This document shows, piece by piece, positions 7,903-17,833 of a stretch of DNA of 64,000 bases. The notes beneath the pieces are model-generated. The model ran no database searches and was not told the origin of the DNA. It saw only the letters and a program-made list of their open reading frames with translations. Position 1 is the stretch's first letter, and every line of letters starts with the position of its first letter. Origin of the DNA: an uncultured Alphaproteobacteria bacterium (GTDB taxonomy: Bacteria; Pseudomonadota; Alphaproteobacteria; Rhodospirillales; Rhodospirillaceae); the NCBI GenBank assembly GCA_900079695.1, contig LT599022.1:1635245-1699244 (forward strand). The letters are read 5' to 3'. A program made the translations under genes and the position numbers.

Positions 7903-8428
7903 AGGAGTCCTCCTCCAGGAACGCCAGTTCCTCGGGCGTGCTGTCGCGCCCGAGCACGGCGTTGCGATGGGGAAACCGGCCGAAGCGCATGACGATGTCG
8001 TGGTGGTGGCGCGCCCAGTGGAGGAACTCCGGATCGCCGAGGGCGGCGAACAGGTCGAGCGACCGTGCCTGCGCCCGCCGGTCCTCGGCGTGTTCGAACG
8101 GCAGGTAGAAGAACGCCCGCAGATCCGCCGCCACCTCGCGGTCGAACCCCCGCTCCACCGCCCGCTCCGCCACCGCCAGGGCCTTGGCGTCCGCCGCCCA
8201 GGTGCGCGGATCGCGGCGAAAGACGTTGCGCGGAATCTGATCCAGCAGGATGACGAGCCCGAGCGCGCCCTCGGGCGTCTCCGCCCAGGCGTCGAACGCG
8301 CCCGCCGCCGCCCGCTCCCACGCCGCGCCGAAGCGGGTCCGGCACGCCGCGTCGAACGCCTCGTCCTTGGCGAACCATTTCTCCCGTCCGGCCTCGCGCC
8401 AGAACCGCACCACCTCGTCCGCCGTCAT
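7892..8428 (-). CDS. DUF924 family protein
   Basis: A 178-residue soluble protein with the DUF924 signature: VVRFWREAGREKWFAKDEAFD at the N-terminus, ILLDQIPRNVFR in the middle, FFYLPFEHAED, and the C-terminal FGRFPHRNAVLGR. The family is all-helical (TPR-like) with no known activity. The start codon overlaps the stop of fghA as ATGA, and AGGAGG lies upstream, so it is translationally coupled to the formaldehyde genes. Whether it takes part in formaldehyde handling or is a passenger cannot be decided from the sequence. Confidence 0.85.
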   Translation of the reverse strand: MTADEVVRFWREAGREKWFAKDEAFDAACRTRFGAAWERAAAGAFDAWAETPEGALGLVILLDQIPRNVFRRDPRTWAADAKALAVAERAVERGFDREVAADLRAFFYLPFEHAEDRRAQARSLDLFAALGDPEFLHWARHHHDIVMRFGRFPHRNAVLGRDSTPEELAFLEEDSFRG

Positions 8429-9261
8429 GCGTCCTCCTTGAGCGCCGCCGCGTGATGGGCGAGATGCTCGTCGATGAAACTCGCGATGAAATAGTAGCTG
8501 TGGTCGTAGCCCGGGTGACGGCGCAGGTCGAGCGGGTGCCCGGCGGCGGCGCACGCCCGCTCCAGCAGGTCGGGGCGAAGCTGGACGTCCAGGAACTCGT
8601 CCGCGCCGCCCTGATCGACGCGAATCGGCAGGCGCTCGGCCGCGCCCGCGATCAGTTCGCAGGCATCCCAGGCCGCCCAGGCGTCGCGGTCGGGGCCGAG
8701 ATAGGCGGAGAACGCCGTCTCGCCCCAGGGCACCCGGGACGGCGCGACGATCGGCGAGAACGCCGAAACCGAGCGGTAACGCCCGGGGTTGCGGAGCGCC
8801 GCCACCAGCGCGCCGTGACCGCCCATCGAATGCCCGGAGATGCCGCGTGCCGTGCCGACGGGGAAATGCGCCTCGATCAGCGCCGGAAGTTCGGCGGTGA
8901 CGTAGGCATGCATCCGGTAGTGCGCCGCCCAGGGCTCCCGCGTCGCGTCGAGGTAGAACCCCGCGCCCTGGCCGAGGTCGTAGGCCGGATCGTCCGCCAC
9001 CCCTGCCCCGCGCGGGCTGGTGTCGGGCGCGACCAGAGCGAGGCCGAGCCGGGCGGCGGTGCGCTGCGCACCCGCCTTGGCGATGAAGTTCTGCTCGGTG
9101 CAGGTGAGGCCCGAGAGCCAGTAGAGCGTCGGCACCGGCGCACGCTCCACCTGCGGCGGCAGAAACACCGCGAACCGCATGTCGCAGCCGAGAACCGGCG
9201 AAGCGTGCCGCCAGACCTCCTGGCGGCCGCCGAAGCAGGCGTGGGATTCCAGTCGTTCCAA
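8425..9261 (-). CDS. fghA: S-formylglutathione hydrolase
   Basis: A 278-residue esterase-D-type serine hydrolase that splits S-formylglutathione to formate and glutathione, the second step of glutathione-dependent formaldehyde oxidation. The nucleophile serine is in GHSMGGHGA. The acid is in DQGGADEFL and the histidine in HPGYDHSYYFI. The conserved YWLSGLTCTEQNF and APDTSPRG segments are present, so the triad is complete and the length is normal. It lies 17 bp downstream of the alcohol dehydrogenase gene on the same strand and overlaps the DUF924 gene by 4 bp. Confidence 0.96.
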   Translation of the reverse strand: MERLESHACFGGRQEVWRHASPVLGCDMRFAVFLPPQVERAPVPTLYWLSGLTCTEQNFIAKAGAQRTAARLGLALVAPDTSPRGAGVADDPAYDLGQGAGFYLDATREPWAAHYRMHAYVTAELPALIEAHFPVGTARGISGHSMGGHGALVAALRNPGRYRSVSAFSPIVAPSRVPWGETAFSAYLGPDRDAWAAWDACELIAGAAERLPIRVDQGGADEFLDVQLRPDLLERACAAAGHPLDLRRHPGYDHSYYFIASFIDEHLAHHAAALKEDA

Positions 9262-9278
9262 GGGATTTCGCCTCCGCC

Positions 9279-10508
<1,230 letters not shown>

Positions 10509-10529
10509 GGATTAATCGTAGGAACGATC

Positions 10530-11009
10530 ATGGTCGAAGACGTCGTACGCTCGCTTGGACTGCTCAGCCTCGGCACGCGAATGAAGCGGATCGGCGAGCG
10601 CCTCCAGGCCGACACCCAACGAATCATCGAGGACGAGGGCCTAGACCTCGCCGCCGCGCAGCATCCCTTTCTCGCCGCTCTCGACCGCCTCGGGCCGATC
10701 GGCCTCGGCGAACTCGCCGAGGCGGTCGGCGTCGCCCAGCCGGGCGCGACCCGCACGGTCAAGGCACTCGCCACCCTAGACTTGGTGACCGTCGACGACG
10801 TGCCCGGCGACCGCCGCCGCCGCGTCGTCCGCCTGAGCGCCGCGGGCGTTACGCTGGTGGAAACTGCAAAACGCCGGGTCTGGCCACGCGTCGAACGGGC
10901 GGTCGCCGATCTCTGCGCGGGTCTCGACGGTCCGCTGCTGGAGCAACTCGCGCGGATCGAGGACGACCTCGCCGTGCTCCCCCTCGACCGCAGGGAGGAC
11001 CACCGATGA
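10530..11009 (+). CDS. MarR-family transcriptional regulator
   Basis: A 159-residue winged-helix regulator. The ATG at 10530 is preferred because AGGA precedes it and it starts just downstream of the promoter and palindrome. The helix-turn-helix is GLGELAEAVGVAQPGATRTVKAL, followed by the wing DDVPGDRRRRVVRLSAAG. MarR dimers usually act as ligand-released repressors. Here the likely targets are itself, the downstream acetyltransferase (ATGA overlap) and possibly frmA. The ligand is unknown. Confidence 0.88.
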   Translation: MVEDVVRSLGLLSLGTRMKRIGERLQADTQRIIEDEGLDLAAAQHPFLAALDRLGPIGLGELAEAVGVAQPGATRTVKALATLDLVTVDDVPGDRRRRVVRLSAAGVTLVETAKRRVWPRVERAVADLCAGLDGPLLEQLARIEDDLAVLPLDRREDHR

Positions 11010-11680
11010 GTCTCGACAATCCGATCTGGGCCGCGCTCGCCACCCGCCACGCGCACCTTGCGGAAGGCGATCGCCGCGCCCGCCGCTACCCCGCGGGGAT
11101 TTCGCCGTTCGCGGCGATTCCCGAAACCACGCCGGAAACCCTCGCCGCGCTCGCCGCGCTGGCGAAGCCGGGAGAGACGCTGATGCTGATCCAGGCCGAC
11201 GCGATCGCGGTGCCGCCGGGGCTGGAGCTCGCGCTCGCCGGCGACTGCGTGCAGATGGTCGCCGACGCACCGCTCCCGGAGATCGACGACCCGCGCATCG
11301 CCCCTCTCGGCACCCTCGACGTCGCCGACATGCTGGCGCTCGCCACCCTTTCGAAACCCGGGCCGTTCTCGTTGCGGGCGCTGGAGTTGGGCCGGTTCTG
11401 GGGGATTCGCATCGACGGACGCCTCGCGGCGATGGCGGGCGAACGGCTGAGGCAACCGGGCTTCGCCGAAGTTTCCGGCGTCTGCGTGCATCCGGATTTC
11501 CGCCGCCGGGGGCTCGGCGCGCTGATGTCGCGCGCCGTCGCGGGGCGGATCGCCGCGGCGGGCGAAACCGCGTATCTCCACGTCTACGCCGACAACGCCG
11601 CGGCGATCGACCTGTATGCCGCGATCGGCTTCCGCCTGCGACGGACGATGCGCGTCGCCGCGCTCGCGCGACCGGCGTAG
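11006..11680 (+). CDS. GNAT-family N-acetyltransferase
   Basis: A 224-residue protein with an N-terminal region of about 110 residues (a FR47-like arrangement) followed by a GNAT domain. The acetyl-CoA-binding motif A is VSGVCVHPDFRRRGLGALM, with the R..G.G pyrophosphate loop, and motif B is HVYADNAAAIDLYAAIGFR. The start overlaps the MarR stop as ATGA, with GGGAGG upstream, so the two genes are co-translated. The substrate is unknown. Pairing with a MarR regulator often indicates response to a toxic small molecule, but that is inference. Confidence 0.87.
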   Translation: MSLDNPIWAALATRHAHLAEGDRRARRYPAGISPFAAIPETTPETLAALAALAKPGETLMLIQADAIAVPPGLELALAGDCVQMVADAPLPEIDDPRIAPLGTLDVADMLALATLSKPGPFSLRALELGRFWGIRIDGRLAAMAGERLRQPGFAEVSGVCVHPDFRRRGLGALMSRAVAGRIAAAGETAYLHVYADNAAAIDLYAAIGFRLRRTMRVAALARPA

Positions 11681-11681
11681 G

Positions 11682-11897
11682 TCACGCCCGCCAGAACGGT
11701 TTCGCCGCCTCCTCCGCCGCCTCGGCACGGCTGCGGCCGATATCGCGAAGCGCGCGGTCGTCGAGTTCGGCGAGATCCCGGCGCTGTTCCGCGCGCCGTT
11801 CCCAGGTGCCGAGCGTCTCGACGTACCGCATCATCACCTCGGTCCACACCGCCTCGAGAGACCCGTGCCGGAACGCCGTCGCCGGTGCCTTCGCCAT
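11682..11897 (-). CDS. DUF1127 small protein
   Basis: A 71-residue protein whose C-terminal half matches the DUF1127 core: a W..R...R.DLAELDDRALRDIGRSRAEA pattern with a final KPFWR. These small Arg-rich proteins are common in alphaproteobacteria. Some influence RNA turnover and phosphate or C1 metabolism, but no general function is fixed. AAGGG precedes the ATG. It is divergent from the MocR gene, with the palindrome at 11961-11978 in the shared 84-bp gap, and its end abuts the convergent GNAT gene. Confidence 0.85.
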   Translation of the reverse strand: MAKAPATAFRHGSLEAVWTEVMMRYVETLGTWERRAEQRRDLAELDDRALRDIGRSRAEAAEEAAKPFWRA

Positions 11898-11944
11898 GAT
11901 CGAACCCTTTCAAAGAAGAATTGAACCTCCAATATCCAGGATGA

Positions 11945-11978
11945 TTGACGTCTTCCAAGAGTCAATGCTAACATTGAC
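11945..11978 (+). promoter_or_regulatory. Leaderless-type promoter with perfect palindrome
   Basis: TTGACG (11945-11950), an 18-bp spacer and TAACAT (11969-11974) place a transcription start about at ATG 11982, and no ribosome binding site precedes that ATG. GTCAATG (11961-11967) and CATTGAC (11972-11978) form a perfect inverted repeat with a 4-bp centre overlapping the -10. This fits an autoregulated MocR gene expressed from a leaderless mRNA. Confidence 0.55.
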
Positions 11979-11981
11979 ACC

Positions 11982-13372
11982 ATGCAATCGTGGCTTCCCG
12001 ATCTCGCCGGACGACCCGGCCCGAAATACCGCGCGATCGTGTCCGCGCTCGCCGCAGACGTCGCCTCCGGCGCGCTGCCCGCGGGCGCGCGCCTGCCGCC
12101 GCAGCGCGAACTCGCGTGGGAGCTCAAGGTCACGGTCGGCACCGTGGCGCGCGCGTATGCGGAGGCGGAACGCGACGGTCTGGTTTCGGGCGAGGTCGGG
12201 CGCGGCACCTTCGTGCGGCCGCGCCCGCCCGACCTCACGCCCGGCGGCGCGATCGCGGCACGGGTGGAAACCGAGGCACTGATCGACATGGCGCACACCC
12301 GGCCGTCGCTCGGCCCGGTGGCGCACCTGTTCGCCCCCGCCTTCGCGCGGCTGGCGCGCGGCGATCTCGCCCGCAGCCTCGATTACGAGTTCCTCGGCTG
12401 CTCCGCCGCCGAGCGCGAAATCCTGTGTTCCTGGATCGCCCTCGAAGGCGTGGCGGCGGATCCCTCCGCCCTCACCGTCACCGTCGGCGGACAGCATGCG
12501 CTGCTGGCCGCGATCGGCGCGCTGACGCGGCCGGGCGAGGCGGTGTTCGCCGAGGCCCTCACCTATCCGGGAATGAAGCTCGCCGCCGCGGCGATCGACC
12601 GGCGCGTCGAAAGCCTGCCGATCGACGCGCACGGGTTGATTCCCGAGGCGGTCGAGCGGGCGCTGGCGGCGCGGCCGGGGGCGACGATCTACGGCATGAC
12701 CACCCACCACAACCCCACCACCGCGACGATGCCGATGGCGCGGCGCGAGGAAATTGCGGCGATCCTGCGCCGCCACGGCGGGTGGTTCGTCGAGGACGGC
12801 ATCTATTCCTTCCTGCCCGCCTCGCCGACCCGACTCCGCCGCCGCTCCGGAGCCTCGCGCCCGACCGGGTGATCTACGTCAGCTCGCTGTCGAAGGCGCT
12901 CGCACCGGGGTTCCGCACCGGGTTCGCGGTGTCGCCCCCCGCGCTGACCGCGCATGTGGCCGCCGCCGCCCGCGCCGCCGCGACGATGCCGTCCGCGGCC
13001 CTGGCGGGCGTCGCCGCCGACCTGATCGCCAGCGGCGCGGCCCATGCGGCGCGCGCCGCCCAGCGGACGGAAACCCTGGCGCGCCTCGGCATCGCGCGGG
13101 AATACCTGCCCAACGCCGCGTTCACCGCGGCGGTGACGCCGCACCTGTGGATCGCCCTGCCCGAACCCTGGCGCGCCGATCCGTTCGCCGCCGAGGCATA
13201 CCGCCGCGGCGTCGCGGTCTCGCCCGCATCGGCATTCGCCACCACCCGGATCGCCCCGGAAGCGGTACGGGTCAGCCTCTCCGCCCCGCACGACCACGCG
13301 CAGCTCCGCCGCGGCCTCGCGATCGTCCGCGACCTGCTGCGCGATCCTCCCCTCGGGGGAGTGACGATCTAG
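11982..13372 (+). pseudogene. MocR/PdxR-type regulator (GntR helix-turn-helix plus aminotransferase domain), frameshifted
   Basis: The first 285 or so residues read in one frame. They show a GntR winged helix (YRAIVSALAADVASGALPAG, RLPPQRELAWELKVTVGTVA) and the start of a fold-type I aminotransferase domain (GGQHALLAAIGALTRPG, TTHHNPTTATMP, VEDGIYSFL). From about 12830 the homology continues in another frame (VIYVSSLSKALAPGFRTGF, with the PLP lysine, through RVSLSAPHDH to the stop at 13372). One missing base restores a normal 463-residue protein. The likely site is the CCC at 12829-12831. It is either a real inactivating deletion or a homopolymer sequencing error. Intact members are PLP-sensing regulators of aminotransferase or vitamin B6 genes. 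The 3' end overlaps the GT25 gene by 4 bp. Confidence 0.82.
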
Positions 13373-14094
13373 GCGCCACCCTGAACCGTCGAGCCGGACT
13401 TGTCGTTCTCGGTGACGACCAGGGGCGGAAACGCGGCGTAGGCGGCGATCTCCGGATAGGCGGCGCTCATCGCCACGTCGATGCCGACATTCTCGATCTC
13501 CATGTCGACGATCGGCAGGGTGACGCTCTCGCGCCGCAGCGGAAAGCAGCGGGCGATCAGCTTCGCCGCGCCCTGCGGGCTGACAGTGTAGGCGGGCGTG
13601 CCGAGGCAGGCGGCGAGCCGCAACCCGCGCGGCGGCACGGTCATCGCCTGAAACGCCGGAATCGCGCCGCGCAGCCGCGCCTCGTCGAAGATCAGCCCGA
13701 CCGGCGACACCCCCGGCATCTCCGCCACCGACAGGATCGAATCGAAGTTCCATCCCCACACCGCCAGATCCCACCCCGGCGGCAGCGCCGCGAGGATCGC
13801 GTCCGCGCGGTCGGAAAAGTCGCGGCGGAAGATCGCGTCGTCCTCGGCGACCGTCAGCGCCTCGTCGCCCGCCGCCGCCTGCTGCCAGAGGCCGAGGTGG
13901 GAGAGCGCGAGGCCGCGCGCACCGAGGCCGTAGCGGAGATCGGCGGCGAACAGCGCCGGATCCGCGCGCACCGACTCCGGCAAAGCGCGGCCGTCGACCG
14001 CGTCGACGAAGGCGTAATCGAGGTGGCCGTTGCGCTCTTCGAACGCCAGCCGCCGCGCCACCGACCGGCGCAGGCTGATCACCCGCACCCGCAT
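13369..14094 (-). CDS. Glycosyltransferase family 25 protein
   Basis: A 241-residue protein with the GT25 pattern: VRVISLRRSVARRLAFEERN at the N-terminus, FVDAVDGRALP, LSHLGLWQQA, the acidic AEDDAIF motif and a C-terminal Y.VSPQGAAKLIA block. GT25 enzymes add sugars, often galactose, during lipopolysaccharide or lipooligosaccharide synthesis at the cytoplasmic face of the inner membrane. It starts 2 bp after the ArsC-like gene on the same strand and is the last gene of that group. No other LPS genes are nearby, so the acceptor is unknown. Confidence 0.85.
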   Translation of the reverse strand: MRVRVISLRRSVARRLAFEERNGHLDYAFVDAVDGRALPESVRADPALFAADLRYGLGARGLALSHLGLWQQAAAGDEALTVAEDDAIFRRDFSDRADAILAALPPGWDLAVWGWNFDSILSVAEMPGVSPVGLIFDEARLRGAIPAFQAMTVPPRGLRLAACLGTPAYTVSPQGAAKLIARCFPLRRESVTLPIVDMEIENVGIDVAMSAAYPEIAAYAAFPPLVVTENDKSGSTVQGGA

Positions 14095-14096
14095 CG

Positions 14097-14447
14097 TCAA
14101 ACCCCCAGGAGCCGCGCCCAGCGCTCGGGCTCGAAGCCGAACTCCGGAGCGCCGCCGGTTTCGAGAACCGGCCGCTTGATCAGCGAGGGAGACTCCAGCA
14201 TCAGCGCGATCGCCCGGTCGCGGTCGAGGCCGGTCTTGGCGGCGTCGGGCAGCTTGCGGAAGGTGGTGCCCGCGCGGTTGAGCACCGCCTCCCATCCCGC
14301 CGCGTCGCACCAGCGTTCGAGTGCGGCGCGGGGCGCGCCGAGCTTCTTGTAGTCGTGGAAATCGTAGGCGACGTCGCGCGCGTCGAGCCACGCGAACGTC
14401 TTTTTCATGGTGTCGCAGTTGCGGATGCCGAACACGGTGACGGTCAT
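14097..14447 (-). CDS. ArsC/Spx-family reductase-like protein (YffB type)
   Basis: A 116-residue thioredoxin-fold protein starting at 14447 behind GGGGAGGC. It has VFGIRNCDTMKKTFAWLD with a single N-terminal Cys (residue 11), FHDYKKLGAP, NRAGTTFRKLPD and SLIKRPVLE. This is the YffB branch of the ArsC family, whose members are glutathione-dependent thiol reductases of unclear substrate rather than true arsenate reductases. No arsenic resistance genes accompany it. Its start overlaps the stop of the DUF2238 gene as ATGA. Confidence 0.88.
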   Translation of the reverse strand: MTVTVFGIRNCDTMKKTFAWLDARDVAYDFHDYKKLGAPRAALERWCDAAGWEAVLNRAGTTFRKLPDAAKTGLDRDRAIALMLESPSLIKRPVLETGGAPEFGFEPERWARLLGV

Positions 14448-15064
14448 GGAGCCTCCCCGGCAATGGCGCGGTCGTGCGGCCGCGACAGCAGCGCCAGCGC
14501 CGCCGCCGCGCCGATCAGACAGCAGAGCATATCCCATTGGGTATCCCATTCGTCGCCCTGGGTACCGAGAAACGCGTCGGCTCCCTGCCCCGCGGCGACC
14601 GCCACCGCGAATTCGAGGAGTTCGTAGGCGGCGGACAGGGCAAGGCAGCAGGCGAGCACGAGCCCGACCAGCCACGCCCCGCGACGCACGCCGACGATCC
14701 GCACCAGCACCTCGCGGAACACGATCGCCGGAACGAACCCCTGCACCAAATGGCCGAAGCGATCGTAGGGATTGCGGGCAAGCCCGAGCCAATCCTGCAC
14801 CGCGAAGCCGACCGGTACGCGCGCGTAGGTGTAGGCGCCGCCCAACATCAGCACCAGGCCGTGCATGCCGATCAGCCCGAGCGCCAGCCGGGTGAGCGAA
14901 AAATGCCGCCGCAGCCCCCACAGCACCGCGAACGCCACCGGCGCGGGCGCGACTTCGAGGGCCCAGGTGGCGCGGTCGTACGGCGCCCAACCGGAAGCCA
15001 CGAGCCCGACCGCCCACACCAGGGCGAGCCCGATCAGCGGCCGCGTCGCGGGAGCGCGTTCCAC
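14444..15064 (-). CDS. DUF2238 (YjdF-type) inner-membrane protein
   Basis: Read from a GTG at 15064, chosen because GAGGAGA precedes it and overlaps the purT stop, the protein has 206 residues. It has about six transmembrane segments and the family motif of a DRFGHLVQGFVPA loop, AAYELLEFAVAV and the QGDEWDTQWDMLC segment. The D..GH and E..E residues within the membrane are the conserved features of the family, which has no assigned function. It lies between purT and the ArsC-like gene in a tight same-strand run. Confidence 0.82.
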   Translation of the reverse strand: MERAPATRPLIGLALVWAVGLVASGWAPYDRATWALEVAPAPVAFAVLWGLRRHFSLTRLALGLIGMHGLVLMLGGAYTYARVPVGFAVQDWLGLARNPYDRFGHLVQGFVPAIVFREVLVRIVGVRRGAWLVGLVLACCLALSAAYELLEFAVAVAAGQGADAFLGTQGDEWDTQWDMLCCLIGAAAALALLSRPHDRAIAGEAP

Positions 15065-15074
15065 GCCGGTCTCC

Positions 15075-16250
15075 TCAGTCGCGGCAGACGATGCGGACCT
15101 TCGCCGCCGCCGCGACCGCGGCGGCGCGGGCCGCGTCGACGGTTTCGGCACGCGCCAGCGTCACGCCCATGCGACGGTGCGGGCGGGTCGTCGGCTTGTT
15201 GAAGATACGGAGGTCGAGATCGACGCCCTCGGCTTCCGGCGTCAGCGCCGCCGCCAGTCCTTCCACCGCGAAATCGGCGGACTCGCGCTCCGCCAGGATC
15301 ACCGCCGAGGCCGACGGGCCGTAGGAGACGATGCGCGGGATCGGCAGGCCGAGCACGGCGCGGGCGTGGAGGTCGAACTCGGTGAGGTTCTGGGAAATCA
15401 GCGTCACCATTCCGGTGTCGTGCGGGCGCGGCGACAGCTCGGAGAAGATCACCGTCTCGCCGACGACGAAGAACTCGACGCCGAAGATGCCGTAGCCGCC
15501 GAGGTTGTCGACCACCGCCTTCGCCATCGCCTGCGCATCCGCCACCGCCCGGGCCGACATCGCGGCGGGCTGCCAGCTTTCCTGATAGTCGCCGCGCTCC
15601 TGGCGGTGCCCGATCGGGTCGCAGAACGTCACGCCCGCGCGGGTGCGCACCGTCAGCAGGGTGATCTCGTAATCGAAGGGAACGAACTGCTCGACGATCA
15701 CCCGCTGCCGGTCGCCGCGCATCCCCGCCACCGCGGCGTCCCACGCGGCATCCACCGCCGCCGCTTCGCGCACCACGCTCTGGCCCTTGCCGGACGACGA
15801 CATCACCGGCTTGACCACGCACGGCACGCCCACCGCCTCCACCGCCCGGCGCATCTCCTCGCGGGTCTCGGCGTAGAGGTATTTCGAGGTCGGCAGGCCG
15901 AGCTCGGTCGCCGCCACCTCGCGGATGCGATCGCGGTTCATCGTCATGATCGTCGCCCGCGCCGAGGGGACGACGGCGTAGCCCTCGTCCTCGAACTCCT
16001 TCAGCACCTCGGTGCGGATCGCCTCGATCTCGGGGACGATCAGGTCTGGCCGGTGGCGTTCGATCGCCGCCGCAAGCGCCGCGGCATCGAGCATCGGGAA
16101 CACTTCGGCGTCGTCGGCCACCTGCATCGCCGGGGCTCCGGCATAGCTGTCGCACGCCACCACGTGCGCCCCCAGGCGCTTGGCGGAAATCGCGAACTCG
16201 CGGCCGAGCTCGCCCGAACCCAGCAGCAGAATCTTGGCGATGGCGGTCAT
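15075..16250 (-). CDS. purT: Phosphoribosylglycinamide formyltransferase 2 (formate-dependent)
   Basis: A 391-residue ATP-grasp enzyme, the same length as E. coli PurT (392). It makes formyl-GAR from GAR, formate and ATP in purine synthesis. Evidence is the N-terminal [51 protein letters not shown] (ATP-grasp loop), [27 protein letters not shown] and [14 protein letters not shown]. The start at 16250 follows GGGGGA. Formate produced by the frmA-fghA pathway could feed it, but the genes are not linked. Confidence 0.95.
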   Translation of the reverse strand: MTAIAKILLLGSGELGREFAISAKRLGAHVVACDSYAGAPAMQVADDAEVFPMLDAAALAAAIERHRPDLIVPEIEAIRTEVLKEFEDEGYAVVPSARATIMTMNRDRIREVAATELGLPTSKYLYAETREEMRRAVEAVGVPCVVKPVMSSSGKGQSVVREAAAVDAAWDAAVAGMRGDRQRVIVEQFVPFDYEITLLTVRTRAGVTFCDPIGHRQERGDYQESWQPAAMSARAVADAQAMAKAVVDNLGGYGIFGVEFFVVGETVIFSELSPRPHDTGMVTLISQNLTEFDLHARAVLGLPIPRIVSYGPSASAVILAERESADFAVEGLAAALTPEAEGVDLDLRIFNKPTTRPHRRMGVTLARAETVDAARAAAVAAAAKVRIVCRD

Positions 16251-16385
16251 GCGGAATCCCCCTCGTGCGGTCGTGTGCGCCTCGGCCCCGTTTACCATCG
16301 AAATCGCCGCAAGTCACGGCCGCGCGGCGGAACATCGCCCGCCGACGGGCGTTCCCCAGACGAGCCGCAACCGAGGGAGGCGCGC

Positions 16386-16808
16386 ATGCGCGTGATGATT
16401 CTGGTGAAGGCGACCGCCGACAGCGAGGCGGGCGGACTGCCCGACCCCGCGCTGATGGAGGCGATGGGTCTCTACAACGAGGAACTGATGAACGCGGGCG
16501 TGCTGCTGGCGGGCGAAGGGTTGAAACCGACCCGGGAGGGTCGGCGGGTACGCTTCGACGGCGACCGGAGGGAGATCGCCGACGGCCCGTTCGCCCCCGC
16601 GACCGAGCAGGTGGCGGGGTTCTGGCTGTGGCAGGTGCGCGACCTCGCCGAGGCGGTGGACTGGCTGAAGCGCTGCCCCAATCCGATGCCCGGTCCGAGC
16701 GAGGTGGAAATCCGCCCGCTGTTCGAGGCGGAAGACTTCGTCACCACGATGCCGGAAAGCGTCGCGGTGCTGGAGCAGGACATCCGCGACCGCCTCGCGG
16801 ACCGTTAG
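16386..16808 (+). CDS. YciI-like/DGPF-domain protein
   Basis: A 140-residue protein of the YciI/DGPF (YCII-related) family, with MRVMILVKATADSEAG, YNEELMNAGVLLAGEGL, the DGPF-type motif IADGPFAPATEQVAGFWLW and a C-terminal VEIRPLFEAEDF. The family adopts a ferredoxin-like fold. Members occur beside ECF sigma factors, and some have dehydrochlorinase-like activity, but most are uncharacterised. GGGAGG precedes the ATG. It is divergent from purT and ends 4 bp from the convergent EamA gene. No sigma factor is adjacent. Confidence 0.88.
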   Translation: MRVMILVKATADSEAGGLPDPALMEAMGLYNEELMNAGVLLAGEGLKPTREGRRVRFDGDRREIADGPFAPATEQVAGFWLWQVRDLAEAVDWLKRCPNPMPGPSEVEIRPLFEAEDFVTTMPESVAVLEQDIRDRLADR

Positions 16809-16812
16809 GCGC

Positions 16813-17730
16813 CTAGGCTCGCGCCGGAACCGGCGCGGCCGCCACCGCGCACGCGATGCCGCCGAGAATCGCGGCGATGCCGAAGGCGTGGTAGGGGTGC
16901 AGGCTCTCGTGCAGGAACGCCACCGCCAGCACCGATCCGAACACCGGGATCAGGTGGATGAACAACCCGGCGCGCGCGGCGCCGACCCGGGCGACGCCGA
17001 TGTTGTAGAGGAGATAGGCGAGCACCGAGGGAAACACCCCGAGGTACGCGAGCGCGGCGAGGCTTTCGCCGCTCCACGCCGGCGCGAGGCCGAAACCGCG
17101 CTCGATCAGGCAGAGCGGCCCGAGCACGCACAGGCCCACCAGCGCCTGCACCGCCATCAGGCCGACGCGGTCGACCTCGGGCGGGATGCCGCGCAGCCAC
17201 AGGGTGTAGAACGCCCAGCAGATCATCGCCGCGAACACCAGCAGGTCGCCCGGCGAAACGTCGAGGGCGGCGAGCCGCGCCCAGTCGCCGCGCAGCACGA
17301 TCGCGAGCACGCCCGAGAACGACAGCGCCAGTCCGAACACCTGCCGCGGCAGCAGCGGCTGGCCGAAGAACAGCGCGCCGAACAGCAGGATCAGAATCGG
17401 GATGAAGGAATTGAGCAGCAGGCCGTTGGCGGCGGCGGTCCACTGCAGGCCGACGTAGACCAGCGAGGTGAACGCCACCACCCCGGCGAGCGAGATCCGC
17501 AGCACCCGCCAGCGGTGCGCCCAGTAGAGCGGCGCGTCGCGGCGCAGCGGCCGCCAGGCGAACGGCAGGATGCAGGCGAGCGCGACCACCCAGCGCCAGA
17601 ACGACAGCGACAGCGGCGGCACCTCGCCGCGCATCGCCCGGCCGACGATGAAGTTCCCCGCCCAGAACAGCGGCGGCGGCACCAGCAGCAACAGGCCGAC
17701 CGTCTGCGCACTCAACGCCTCACGCTTCAC
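16813..17730 (-). CDS. DMT-superfamily (EamA) transporter
   Basis: A 305-residue inner-membrane protein with ten predicted helices in two EamA repeats. Repeat 1 begins VGLLLLVPPPLFWAGNFIVGRAM, and repeat 2 includes DLLVFAAMICWAFYTLWLRG and ends LHPYHAFGIAAILGGIACA. The start is a GTG at 17730 with AAGGAGA upstream; longer readings lack a ribosome binding site. Drug/metabolite transporters of this type usually export amino acids or other small metabolites. The substrate is not predictable here. Confidence 0.9.
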   Translation of the reverse strand: MKREALSAQTVGLLLLVPPPLFWAGNFIVGRAMRGEVPPLSLSFWRWVVALACILPFAWRPLRRDAPLYWAHRWRVLRISLAGVVAFTSLVYVGLQWTAAANGLLLNSFIPILILLFGALFFGQPLLPRQVFGLALSFSGVLAIVLRGDWARLAALDVSPGDLLVFAAMICWAFYTLWLRGIPPEVDRVGLMAVQALVGLCVLGPLCLIERGFGLAPAWSGESLAALAYLGVFPSVLAYLLYNIGVARVGAARAGLFIHLIPVFGSVLAVAFLHESLHPYHAFGIAAILGGIACAVAAAPVPARA

Positions 17731-17833
17731 CGTCCGATCTCCTTCGGATCGCGTCTCCGCGCCACTCCCGGCCGGGGCGGATCCACGCAAGCCGTTCGGC
17801 TTCCGGACGCACACGACGCCGCCCGCATTGGAT

